From Lactobacillus johnsonii (lineage in GTDB: Bacteria > Bacillota > Bacilli > Lactobacillales > Lactobacillaceae), in assembly GCF_014058685.1 (NCBI RefSeq), contig NZ_CP059055.1, forward strand, positions 868,001-932,000: a stretch of 64,000 nucleotides of DNA, given 5' to 3'. The translations under genes and the position numbers were made by a program. This document shows, piece by piece, positions 55,351-63,398 of this stretch (its first letter is position 1; each line of letters begins with the position of its first letter). Below the pieces are notes generated by a model, which saw only the letters and a program-made list of their open reading frames with translations, searched no databases and was not told the DNA's origin.

Positions 55351-56507
55351 AAATTGAACACTTTTAGTTAAGCTGCTTGATAGATTAGATCTAATTCTCT
55401 TTCAAAGATTTCATCTGGTGTATGATAGGCCAGTATCTTTCTTGGCAAAGAATTGCACCAGGTTTCAATATTAATGATGTCTTGTAAAGAATAGTTAGCT
55501 ATTGCTTCTCCCTTAGGAATGAATCTGCGAATAAGACCATTGTGTCTTTCAACTGTTCCCTTATCACAAGAAGTGTAAGGATGGGCATAGTAAACCAGTG
55601 TATTGGATACTTTTTCTAGGTTGGAAAGATCTGCAAACTCTGAGCCATTATCAGTGGTAATGGTTTTAAAAATATCATTCCAATGTTCGCTGTATTGCCT
55701 TTGGAGTTCTTTAAAGGCCTGCATGACACTGACAGAAGTCTTGTCAGGAATACGAAGAATTAAAAACTCACGACTCATACGCTCAGATAAGGTTAGCAGT
55801 ACCTCATCATCTTTGCTCTTATGTCCGAGAACTAAATCGCATTCCCAATGACCGAATTCATTACGTTTATTGATCTCTTTAGGACGTTCTTCAATGCTTC
55901 TGCCAAGTTTTTTCTTATTTTTGCGAATACGATGAAGCTTAGTATTGCGTTTAAGCTTCTCTGGCAAGTCGTAATTATAAATTCCTAATAAGCCTTGATC
56001 AACGTAATTATAAAGAGTTTTGGTGCAGACAACATCGCTGCTAGCGAATTCGCCAACAGCAGTAGCACGATTACTGCACACATCAAGCGACCAGCCATCT
56101 TTAAAAAAATGCTTGTGGACATAGCGCATGAATTGAGCTTTCCTGAGAAAGTCTGATTTGCGCCCACAATTTTTACGATGAGCTTTATATGCATCATGCC
56201 CTTGAGTAGCCTTATATTTTTTGACTTTACCATGATACAGTTTTACAGTGCCACGCTTAACCTCATAGCTGATAGTAGAAGGAGAACAGTTAAGTTCACG
56301 GGCAATTGCACGCAAAGAATAGCCATCTTTCAAACGCAATTGAATAATAACTCGCTCTTCAAATGATAAATGCTTGCCTTTAACGTGCTGGTTCATGGTA
56401 GAATGTAAAGAGTCCATTTTGACCTCCAATAGAAAGTTTTTGTGGTTATTAACATTCTATCAAACAGGTCCGAATGGACTTTTTATTTTTTATCAAGTGT
56501 TCAATTT
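55351..56507 (-). mobile_element. IS30-family insertion sequence, complete
   Basis: A 1,157-bp element with terminal repeats AAATTGAACACTT (55351-55363) and its complement (56495-56507) and a 3-bp target duplication AAT (55348-55350 and 56508-56510). It contains one intact transposase on the minus strand. It sits in the DNA alkylation repair gene and looks recent because the host gene halves are otherwise undamaged. Confidence 0.93.
55368..56417 (-). CDS. IS30-family transposase
   Basis: A 349-residue DDE transposase. The N-terminal HTH is LSFEERVIIQLRLKDGYSLR with IARELNCSPSTISYEVKRG; the rve domain shows GHWECDLVLGHK, TITTDNGSEFADL and the final Glu in SCDKGTVERHNGLIRRFIPKG. ATG 56417 is chosen since GGAGG is just ahead of it; an ATG four codons earlier overlaps that site. 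Confidence 0.95.
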   Translation of the reverse strand: MDSLHSTMNQHVKGKHLSFEERVIIQLRLKDGYSLRAIARELNCSPSTISYEVKRGTVKLYHGKVKKYKATQGHDAYKAHRKNCGRKSDFLRKAQFMRYVHKHFFKDGWSLDVCSNRATAVGEFASSDVVCTKTLYNYVDQGLLGIYNYDLPEKLKRNTKLHRIRKNKKKLGRSIEERPKEINKRNEFGHWECDLVLGHKSKDDEVLLTLSERMSREFLILRIPDKTSVSVMQAFKELQRQYSEHWNDIFKTITTDNGSEFADLSNLEKVSNTLVYYAHPYTSCDKGTVERHNGLIRRFIPKGEAIANYSLQDIINIETWCNSLPRKILAYHTPDEIFERELDLIYQAA

Positions 56508-56706
56508 AATTTTACAATCAGCGTTAGAGAAAATTTTAGAAAATAATCTGAATAGTTCAGAATTTTTCATCAATAAGGCAATTGGTTGGGCCTTACGTGA
56601 TTACTCTAAAACTAACCGGGCCTGGGTAAAAAAATTTATTAATGATCATTATTCCGACATGGCCGCGCTTTCGATTAAAGAGGGAAGCAAGTACTTGCAC
56701 TCATAA

Positions 56707-56920
56707 GTTACAAGTCTAACAAAATGGGTCGTGAAATAAGAATACGAAAAGAAACCGTACGTGAAAAATAATGCAATCCCACGTAAAGATTTTAAGGTTA
56801 AGATCGAACCAAATAGTAAAGTTTAAAGTATTATTCTAGTTTCTAAAAAATGACATTTTAAAATTAATTTAATCATGATATCATTTAATTAATCTTATAA
56901 TTTCAATGGAAGGTAATTAG
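56707..56920 (+). other. Intergenic stretch with a possible coding remnant
   Basis: About 210 bp without an intact gene. From about 56770 one frame encodes VKNNAIPRKDFKVKIEPNSK before a stop at about 56825, with no start or ribosome site, so it looks like the tail of a decayed gene that I cannot identify. TATAAT at 56896-56901 is a possible -10 for pepO. Confidence 0.35.
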
Positions 56921-58864
56921 ATGAGAAAATACTTTAATATTCGCGGGGGTGCAGGTGACCTAACTAAGCCTGATATTAATACTAGACCCCAAGATAATCT
57001 TTACTTAGCCGTTAACTCAGAATGGCTTTCAAAAGCAAAAATTCCAGCTGACAGAACTTCAACCGGAATTAACTTGATTTTAGATATGCGAATCGAAGAT
57101 CAATTGATGAAGGATTTTGCCAAATTTGCTGACGGGAAAAAGGAGATTCCTACTATACCAAATTTTGCAAAAGCAATTAATCTTTATAAATTAGCAATTG
57201 ATTTTGATAAAAGAAATAAAGAACAGGCAGAGCCAATCAAAGCTGATTTAGAAAAATTAACATCATTAAATAGCTTTGAAGAATTTAATAAACAAGCTGC
57301 TGACTTGTTTGCAAAAGGATATGACTTACCATTCAATATTTTTGTAATGGAAGATATGAAGGATACTGATCATAATGCCTTATATGCAGAAGGACCAGGT
57401 ACATTTTTGCCAGATACTACTGCATATCAAAGTGATGATGCTGAAAAATTGCTTTCTACTTTGGAAAAGCAAACAGTTAAGTTACTTGTAATGGCTGGAG
57501 TAGAGGAAGAACAAGCAAAGACTTGGGCAAGTAAGGGTATTGAATTTGATAAAAAACTTGCCAAAGTTTTAAAGTCGACTGAAGAATGGGCTGACTATGC
57601 AGCTGTCTATAATCCAGTTAAATTGGCAGATTTTGAAGCTAAATTTGAAAATTTCGACATCAATGCTTTCTTAAAACAGCTTTTACCTGAATTACCTGAT
57701 CAAGTAATTGAAGCAGAGCCACGTTATTTTGATCATATCAATGAATTTTTAAATAATAGTGAATTTGACGAAATCAAGAGCTGGATGATTGTTAAGTTTA
57801 TTAATGGGGGAGCTAATTACTTATCTCAAGACTTTAGAGAAGCAGCTTTTCCATTTAGACAAGCTGTTTATGGGGTGCCTGAAATGCCAGCACAAGATAA
57901 GCATGCATATCGTTTAGCAAATGCGGCTTTTGATGAAGTTGTTGGGATTTATTACGGTAAAGCTTATTTTGGCGATGATGCTAAAAATGATGTAATTAGC
58001 ATGATTAAGAATATGTTGAAGGTCTATGAAGAAAGAATTCAAGATAATGACTGGCTTTCCGAATCAACTAAGAAACAAGCTATTGTTAAATTGCAAGCTT
58101 TAAAACTCAAAATTGGTTATCCAGAAAAGAATCAGGCCGTTTTTGACCGACTAGTAGTTGATCTAAATAAGAGTCTATATGAGAATCAAGCTCTTATTAA
58201 TCAAGAAAAGATTAAAGACAACTTGCAAAAGCTAAATCAAGTTCCTGATCGAAGCGTTTGGGCAATGCCCGGTAATCTAAACAATGCTTGCTATGACCCA
58301 CAAAAGAATGATTTAACTTTCCCAGCTGGAATTTTGCAAGCGCCATTTTATGATGCAAAACAATCTCGTGCAGCTAACTATGGTGGAATTGGAGCAACTA
58401 TTGGTCACGAAGTTTCTCATGCTTTTGATAATAATGGGGCCCAATTTGATGAAAAGGGTAATATGAAGAACTGGTGGACTAAGAAAGACTTTGCTGAGTT
58501 TAATAAACGTACTAAGGCCGTTGCTGATATTTTTGATGGCTTACAGTATGGACCAGCCAAGTTAAATGGTAAGCAAGTTGTTTCTGAAAACATTGCCGAT
58601 TTAAGTGGTCTTTCTTGTGCAATTGCTGCTAATAAAGCAGAAGGCGGGGAGATGAAAGATCTCTTTGAAACTTATGCGAAGAGCTGGATGCAAAAACAAC
58701 GTCCAGAATCAATTACAGCAGAAGTTCAATCAGACGTACATGCACCGCAACCAACAAGAGTTAATATTCCTGTTCAAAATCAAGATGAGTTTTACGAAGC
58801 TTATAATGTAACTCCAGAAGATGGAATGTGGCTAGATCCTGAAGATAGAATTACTATTTGGTAA
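56921..58864 (+). CDS. pepO: Neutral endopeptidase O (M13 family)
   Basis: A 647-residue zinc endopeptidase that cuts oligopeptides in the cytosol; it has no signal peptide or membrane anchor, unlike eukaryotic neprilysins. Zinc site IGHEVSHAFDNNG near residue 495 and ENIADLSGL near 553 supply the three ligands; NNACYDPQKNDLTFPAGIL is the substrate-binding block. The ribosome site is ATGGAAGG. It works with PepT and others in peptide use. A terminator shared with the convergent kinase gene follows. Confidence 0.96.
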   Translation: MRKYFNIRGGAGDLTKPDINTRPQDNLYLAVNSEWLSKAKIPADRTSTGINLILDMRIEDQLMKDFAKFADGKKEIPTIPNFAKAINLYKLAIDFDKRNKEQAEPIKADLEKLTSLNSFEEFNKQAADLFAKGYDLPFNIFVMEDMKDTDHNALYAEGPGTFLPDTTAYQSDDAEKLLSTLEKQTVKLLVMAGVEEEQAKTWASKGIEFDKKLAKVLKSTEEWADYAAVYNPVKLADFEAKFENFDINAFLKQLLPELPDQVIEAEPRYFDHINEFLNNSEFDEIKSWMIVKFINGGANYLSQDFREAAFPFRQAVYGVPEMPAQDKHAYRLANAAFDEVVGIYYGKAYFGDDAKNDVISMIKNMLKVYEERIQDNDWLSESTKKQAIVKLQALKLKIGYPEKNQAVFDRLVVDLNKSLYENQALINQEKIKDNLQKLNQVPDRSVWAMPGNLNNACYDPQKNDLTFPAGILQAPFYDAKQSRAANYGGIGATIGHEVSHAFDNNGAQFDEKGNMKNWWTKKDFAEFNKRTKAVADIFDGLQYGPAKLNGKQVVSENIADLSGLSCAIAANKAEGGEMKDLFETYAKSWMQKQRPESITAEVQSDVHAPQPTRVNIPVQNQDEFYEAYNVTPEDGMWLDPEDRITIW

Positions 58865-58867
58865 TAA

Positions 58868-58915
58868 TAAAAAACCTAGTACTGACACAATTATGTGAAA
58901 GTTCTAGGTTTTTTA
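58868..58915. terminator. Bidirectional terminator between pepO and the kinase gene
   Basis: AACCTAGTACT pairs with AGTTCTAGGTT, flanked by an A-run and a T-run. Confidence 0.75.
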
Positions 58916-60367
58916 TTATGATAATTTTTTTATCCAAGAAGACCATTCACTTGAATACTTATTTGCTGCATGTTTGTCCATTCGAGGAATATAAGTTTTA
59001 GAATAATGCATCCCATCAAATTGTTGCATTGAATTCATCGCAGTTCCCAGAGCACTTAACTCAGCGACTTCAGCAATCTTTACATTTTTTTGAGTGATAT
59101 TACTTAAATATTGCATTAAATATTTATTTTGTATCATTCCACCATCAGCATGAATTTCACTGTTCACTTGAGAAGAAAAGTGATGAAATGCCTGTAGAAT
59201 ATCATTGATTTGATAAACTAATGAATTTAGAGTGGCACGTACTAATTCTTTTTTACCAGTGGTAGCTGTCATATTAACAAATGCAGCTTTCATATTAGGG
59301 AGCCAATAAGGAGCGCCAAGTCCAGCAAAAGCCGGAATTAAAATAGTATGATCATTTGGATTAGCGGTTAGGGCCAGCATAGTAGTATCAGACGGATCGT
59401 GAATTAAATGTAGCTTGTCTTTTAACCATGTAACGCAAGCTCCTGCATAATTAATATTTCCTTCAAGAACGTAAGATTTTTTACCATTAATTGACCAGGC
59501 AAGAGATGTATTAAGCTGATTATTAATATTTTTTGGTAAATTATTACCTATATTTAACATCACAGAAGAACCAGTTCCAAACGTAACTTTAAAGTCACCA
59601 GGATTAAAACACTCATGAGCAAATAAGGCAGCTTGAGAATCACCTAAAACGCTAAGAATAGGAATTTTATGAGGAATGAGACCAAATAAATTAGTTTCAC
59701 CAAAATTAGCATTTGAATCAACAATTTTAGGAAGATCATTGAGATCAATACCAAAAATTTCACCTAAATCCTGATCCCATGTTCCAGTTTTTATATTCAT
59801 TAGCTCAGTTCGACAAGCATTAGAAACTTCAGTCTTAAAAGATTCGCCATTAGTGAGTTGATAAACTAGCCAAGAGTCTATTGTTCCTAAGCAGAGGTCA
59901 TTGTTAGCATGTGCTTGAATCACTCTGGGTTCATTTAAAAGCATCCAACCCCATTTGGCTCCAGTAAAATATGGAGAAAGAGCTAAACCAGTTTTGTTTT
60001 TTACTTTTCTAGCTAATTCTGGATATGTAATTTGATTGATTAATTGTTCTGAGCGATTATCTTGCCAAACAATAGTATAGCAAAGCGGTTCACCAGTTCT
60101 TCGAGACCAGGCAGCTGCCGATTCACGTTGGTTGGTAATAGCGACGGCTTCAAGTTGTCTAGAATCAACTTTTTCAAGAATCTGCTTAAATAGCTGTTTT
60201 AGATTATTTTTTATTTCATTTAAATTATGACTCACCCAGCCATTTTCATTAATGAGCTGTTGGTGGGAAAGGGAAGCCTTGAAGAAAATTTGATTCTGAT
60301 GATTGATTAGAAGTACCTTAGTTCCTTGGGTGCTTTGATCAATTGCTAAAATATATTTTTCAGTCAT
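58916..60367 (-). CDS. FGGY-family carbohydrate kinase
   Basis: A 483-residue sugar/polyol kinase. ILAIDQSTQGTKVLLI (phosphate-1 motif), AWSRRTGEPLCYTIVWQDNR, the FGTGSSVMLNIG loop and GLGAPYWLPN are typical of glycerol/xylulose-type FGGY kinases; HADGG near 425 binds ATP. GLGAPYW leans towards glycerol kinase, but the transketolase and isomerase neighbours point to a ketopentose such as xylulose or a related ketose. ATG 60367 is used; the longer frame runs into the transketolase gene. Ten bp separate it from the transketolase C-subunit. Confidence 0.85.
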   Translation of the reverse strand: MTEKYILAIDQSTQGTKVLLINHQNQIFFKASLSHQQLINENGWVSHNLNEIKNNLKQLFKQILEKVDSRQLEAVAITNQRESAAAWSRRTGEPLCYTIVWQDNRSEQLINQITYPELARKVKNKTGLALSPYFTGAKWGWMLLNEPRVIQAHANNDLCLGTIDSWLVYQLTNGESFKTEVSNACRTELMNIKTGTWDQDLGEIFGIDLNDLPKIVDSNANFGETNLFGLIPHKIPILSVLGDSQAALFAHECFNPGDFKVTFGTGSSVMLNIGNNLPKNINNQLNTSLAWSINGKKSYVLEGNINYAGACVTWLKDKLHLIHDPSDTTMLALTANPNDHTILIPAFAGLGAPYWLPNMKAAFVNMTATTGKKELVRATLNSLVYQINDILQAFHHFSSQVNSEIHADGGMIQNKYLMQYLSNITQKNVKIAEVAELSALGTAMNSMQQFDGMHYSKTYIPRMDKHAANKYSSEWSSWIKKLS

Positions 60368-60377
60368 AAGAAATGCC

Positions 60378-61319
60378 TCAATGCGTGAGGAGGTCTTCAA
60401 CTGCTTTTTCAATACCTGCACTATCCAAGCCATAATAGTGGAAGACCTCATCTTGTGTTCCTTGAATAGCTGGTTCATCAGGAAATCCTAAAATTGTTAA
60501 TTTAGCATGTCCAAATTTAGCTACTTCAACTGCTACAGCACTACCGATTCCATTGATTAGATCATGTTCTTCAACAGTAACTATCTGATTAAATTCCTGT
60601 GCTAGTTTATCAAGCATTTCAGCATCCAAAGGTTTAATTGATGCTAAATCAACAACTTCAGCATCAATACCATTTTTTGCTAATTTTTCAGCAGCTTGGA
60701 GAGTGAAATAAAGCATTTCACCAACAGAAATTAGACAAACATCTTTTCCTTTGCGAATAATTTTTGCTTTTCCAGGTTCAAACTTAAAATCTTCGTGATA
60801 AACATTATCAAGTTTTCTTTTACCGATCCGAACGTAAGCTGGACGAGGTGAGGTAAGCAGATAATTGAAAAGTGCTCTAGTCTGATATTGATCACATGGT
60901 TGATAGACTTCAAGATTAGGAATAGCACGAGTAATAGCTACATCATTTAAAGAATGATGTGTTGTTCCGAGCCAAGTGTAGGAGTTGCCACCAGAAATAC
61001 CAATTAATTTAACATTAGTTTGGTTAAATGCAACATCCACTTTGACTTGTTCAATTGATCTCATTGCTAGGAAAGCTGCTGGTGAGAAAACAAAGGGATG
61101 CTTTCCGGCATGAGCCATACCTGCAGCAACTGTAACTGCATTTTGTTCAGCAATTCCCATTTCAACAGTGCGATCGGGATGAGCATTAGTAAAATTAACT
61201 AACCCTGCAGAGCCACGTGAGTCACAGGTTACAACTAACAAATTAGGATCAACTTTAGTTGCTTTGTCTAGTGTATCAGCGATAACTGTATTGGCAGATA
61301 GTTTTTCTTCTTTAGTCAT
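60378..61319 (-). CDS. Transketolase, C-terminal subunit
   Basis: A 313-residue protein corresponding to the pyrimidine-binding and C-terminal domains of transketolase: NPTHP-type VTVAAGMAHAGKHPFVFSPA region with GIAEQNAVT holding the catalytic Glu, and IDAEVVDLASIKPLDAEML. Split transketolases of this kind work as a pair with the N-terminal subunit encoded just upstream, overlapping it by 8 bp. It uses thiamine diphosphate to move two-carbon units between sugar phosphates. Confidence 0.93.
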   Translation of the reverse strand: MTKEEKLSANTVIADTLDKATKVDPNLLVVTCDSRGSAGLVNFTNAHPDRTVEMGIAEQNAVTVAAGMAHAGKHPFVFSPAAFLAMRSIEQVKVDVAFNQTNVKLIGISGGNSYTWLGTTHHSLNDVAITRAIPNLEVYQPCDQYQTRALFNYLLTSPRPAYVRIGKRKLDNVYHEDFKFEPGKAKIIRKGKDVCLISVGEMLYFTLQAAEKLAKNGIDAEVVDLASIKPLDAEMLDKLAQEFNQIVTVEEHDLINGIGSAVAVEVAKFGHAKLTILGFPDEPAIQGTQDEVFHYYGLDSAGIEKAVEDLLTH

Positions 61320-62145
61320 TGTTAAGTCCCTCCAGCTGTGTATCTAATTCTTGTAATCCTTCTTGATACTCTTCTTTAGTCGGTATTTTGTGATGCCAAT
61401 CTGCCCGATTTTCTGCAACGGTAATTCCTTTACCTTTAACTGTGTTAGCAATAATAACTCTTGGTTTTCCGGTGTTATTTGGCTTATTTAAAACATCTAC
61501 TAAAGCATCAATATTGTTACCGTTTACTTCAATCGCATCCCAACCAAATGCTTCATATTTATTACTAAGTGGATTAGAACGCATAACTGAGTCCGTTGTA
61601 CCAGTAATTTGTAAGTCATTGTGGTCAATAATTGCAGTTAAATTGTCCAAGCTGTAGTTACTTGCTGCCATAGCAGCTTCCCAAACAGATCCTTCTGCTT
61701 GTTCACCATCACCCATTAAAACAAAAGTACGTTTCTTTAAATGATCCATTTTTGCAGCTAAAGCAACGCCAACGCCTAAACCAAGTCCATGACCAAGAGA
61801 GCCTGTATGAAATTCCATTCCTTTTACATCAGTAGTTGGATGACCAATGTAGGGACTATTAAAAGTGGAGTACCGTCTATCTAAATCTTCTTGATCAATA
61901 TATCCTTTGTCAGCAAGAATTTCGTACCAAATTTCTACTGCATGTCCTTTACTTTGAATATAGGTATCAGAGTTTTTGTCTTCAAAAGTATCGGGAGTTT
62001 GGTTGAGAACGCCATAATAGAGAGCAACTAAAATATCAGTACATGATAGGTCTGAACCTGTGTGACCGTTATGATGACGATAGATTAGTTGCCATGTTCT
62101 TTTCCTTAATTGAATGGCTTTTTTCTTTAAACTTAAACTATCCAT
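61312..62145 (-). CDS. Transketolase, N-terminal subunit
   Basis: A 277-residue subunit carrying the thiamine diphosphate-binding domain: HHNGHTGSDLSCTDILVALY, GSLGHGLGLGVGVALA, and VLMGDGEQAEGSVWEA with the GDG metal site followed by IDHNDLQ. ATG 62145 is taken as start; the frame opens upstream (62217), but that region contains the operator. It is first gene of the minus-strand operon tktN-tktC-kinase, 29 bp after a LacI/cre-like operator. Confidence 0.93.
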   Translation of the reverse strand: MDSLSLKKKAIQLRKRTWQLIYRHHNGHTGSDLSCTDILVALYYGVLNQTPDTFEDKNSDTYIQSKGHAVEIWYEILADKGYIDQEDLDRRYSTFNSPYIGHPTTDVKGMEFHTGSLGHGLGLGVGVALAAKMDHLKKRTFVLMGDGEQAEGSVWEAAMAASNYSLDNLTAIIDHNDLQITGTTDSVMRSNPLSNKYEAFGWDAIEVNGNNIDALVDVLNKPNNTGKPRVIIANTVKGKGITVAENRADWHHKIPTKEEYQEGLQELDTQLEGLNND

Positions 62146-62173
62146 TAGAAACACCTCAATTTGTTTATTATCT

Positions 62174-62187
62174 TGTAAATGCTTACA
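62174..62187 (-). promoter_or_regulatory. LacI-type/cre-like operator before the transketolase-kinase operon
   Basis: TGTAAATGCTTACA, a 14-bp palindrome (TGTAA, four bases, TTACA), 29 bp upstream of the transketolase start. A related box lies at 63364-63377 ahead of the isomerase gene, bracketing the LacI gene. Confidence 0.65.
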
Positions 62188-62278
62188 AAATGAGGGTATC
62201 ATGTTTATAGTTAACATAGATTAATTATTTAATTAGTTTAGTTTAGATTAGTAAATTTATTTAAGAAAGAAATAAAAA

Positions 62279-63298
62279 ATGAAATTAAAGATAAGTGATA
62301 TTGCAGAAAAAGCAGGTGTATCAAAAGCGGCTGTCTCTTTTGCACTAAATGGAAAAGCAGGAGTAAGTGAAAAAACGAGGAAGCATATTTTTAAAGTAAT
62401 AGAAGAAATGGGCTATGAACCACTAAGAAAGCATAAAAAGGGCGGTGTGAGAAAATTAACTAGCATTAGCTTAGTAATTATTAAGACTACTACAGGGTTA
62501 ATGAATCGAAGTTATGCAAGTTTACCGTTTTTTGATTCATTAGTATCTAATCTTTCTCAAAATGTTGGTGGATCTGGTGGACAAGTTCAAATTGTTACTT
62601 TAAATATTCGAAATTTGAAACAAGACATCGAAAATAGTACTGCTCTAAAGAAAAGTAAGGCGGCGATTGTTCTAGCAACAGATTTAAATAAAAAACAAAT
62701 TCTATTCTTAGATTCTAAAATTAAGAATGCTATCTTTATTGATAATTATTTTGAAGATGTAGATGCAGACTTTGTTTCAATTGATAACTTTCAAGGAGGA
62801 TATAATGCTGGAAAGTTTATTATAGAAAAAGGTTACACACAGATTGGTTATGTTGCATCAAATCGGATAATTACTAATTTTTTGAAGAGAAGAGAGGGTT
62901 TTAGAACTGCTCTAAAAGAAAAAAATCTTGAAATTCCGCCAGACTTTGTCTTTAGTTTAAATCCAGTTGAATTGAGGGGAACATTACCTAAATTTTTCTA
63001 TTCGAATAAAAAGTATCCGCATGCAATTTTTTGTGAAGATGATTATATGGCTCTACGTTTAGTTAAAGAATTAACCAAAATTGGTATTAAAATCCCTGAC
63101 CAATTGGCAATCATGGGTTTTGATGATATTTTTGAGGATACAATGATTAATCCGGAATTAACAACAATTCACGTTCCGATTGAACAAATCGTTAGACAGG
63201 CAATTAATCAACTAGAAGAAAAAGTAAGTAATACGCATTGGCTTAGCCAGAAAAGCTTTATCTCGACAAAACTAATTGTAAGAGAATCATTAAAATAG
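62279..63298 (+). CDS. LacI-family transcriptional regulator
   Basis: A 339-residue repressor. HTH at about 4-24 (ISDIAEKAGVSKAAVSFALN) plus hinge helix, then a periplasmic-binding-protein-like sensor with VSIDNFQGGYNAGKFIIEKG and MGFDDIFEDTMINPELTTIH. It lies between the divergent transketolase-kinase operon and the isomerase gene, and probably represses both through the two similar 14-bp palindromes. The inducer is unknown, presumably a sugar or sugar phosphate of this pathway. Ribosome site is weak (AAGAAAG). Confidence 0.93.
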   Translation: MKLKISDIAEKAGVSKAAVSFALNGKAGVSEKTRKHIFKVIEEMGYEPLRKHKKGGVRKLTSISLVIIKTTTGLMNRSYASLPFFDSLVSNLSQNVGGSGGQVQIVTLNIRNLKQDIENSTALKKSKAAIVLATDLNKKQILFLDSKIKNAIFIDNYFEDVDADFVSIDNFQGGYNAGKFIIEKGYTQIGYVASNRIITNFLKRREGFRTALKEKNLEIPPDFVFSLNPVELRGTLPKFFYSNKKYPHAIFCEDDYMALRLVKELTKIGIKIPDQLAIMGFDDIFEDTMINPELTTIHVPIEQIVRQAINQLEEKVSNTHWLSQKSFISTKLIVRESLK

Positions 63299-63363
63299 CT
63301 AGTTAAGTTTAATTAAGTAAATTAACTATTGATGTGTTAGGAAATACTAGCTATTGTAATTTG

Positions 63364-63377
63364 TGTAAGCGAATACA
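63364..63377 (+). promoter_or_regulatory. LacI-type/cre-like operator before the isomerase gene
   Basis: TGTAAGCGAATACA, 22 bp upstream of the isomerase start, matches the transketolase-side box in both outer arms with one arm mismatch and fits the cre pattern (TGWAANCGNTNWCA) except for one position, so CcpA could also bind. Confidence 0.6.
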
Positions 63378-63398
63378 TAAATTTGAGAGGTAATGAGT

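Larger units (their letters stand above)
54830..56706 (+). pseudogene. DNA alkylation repair protein (HEAT-like, AlkD family), interrupted by an IS30-type element
   Basis: The 5' part (54830-55350, GTG start behind AAGGAAACTG) encodes LRNKFEFYGLKSPERRKSYH, FVCDYLISLE and KSKQWWDTIDSLIKPIG, typical of the all-helical AlkD/AlkC-type repair glycosylase family. It reads into the IS and stops at 55357. The 3' part (56511-56706) continues with FFINKAIGWALRDYSKTNRAWVKKFI and ends normally. Removing 55351-56507 and one AAT target copy joins the halves in frame to give 238 codons, the normal family length. The N-terminal ~175 residues may still be made, but the catalytic-end helices are lost. Confidence 0.93.
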
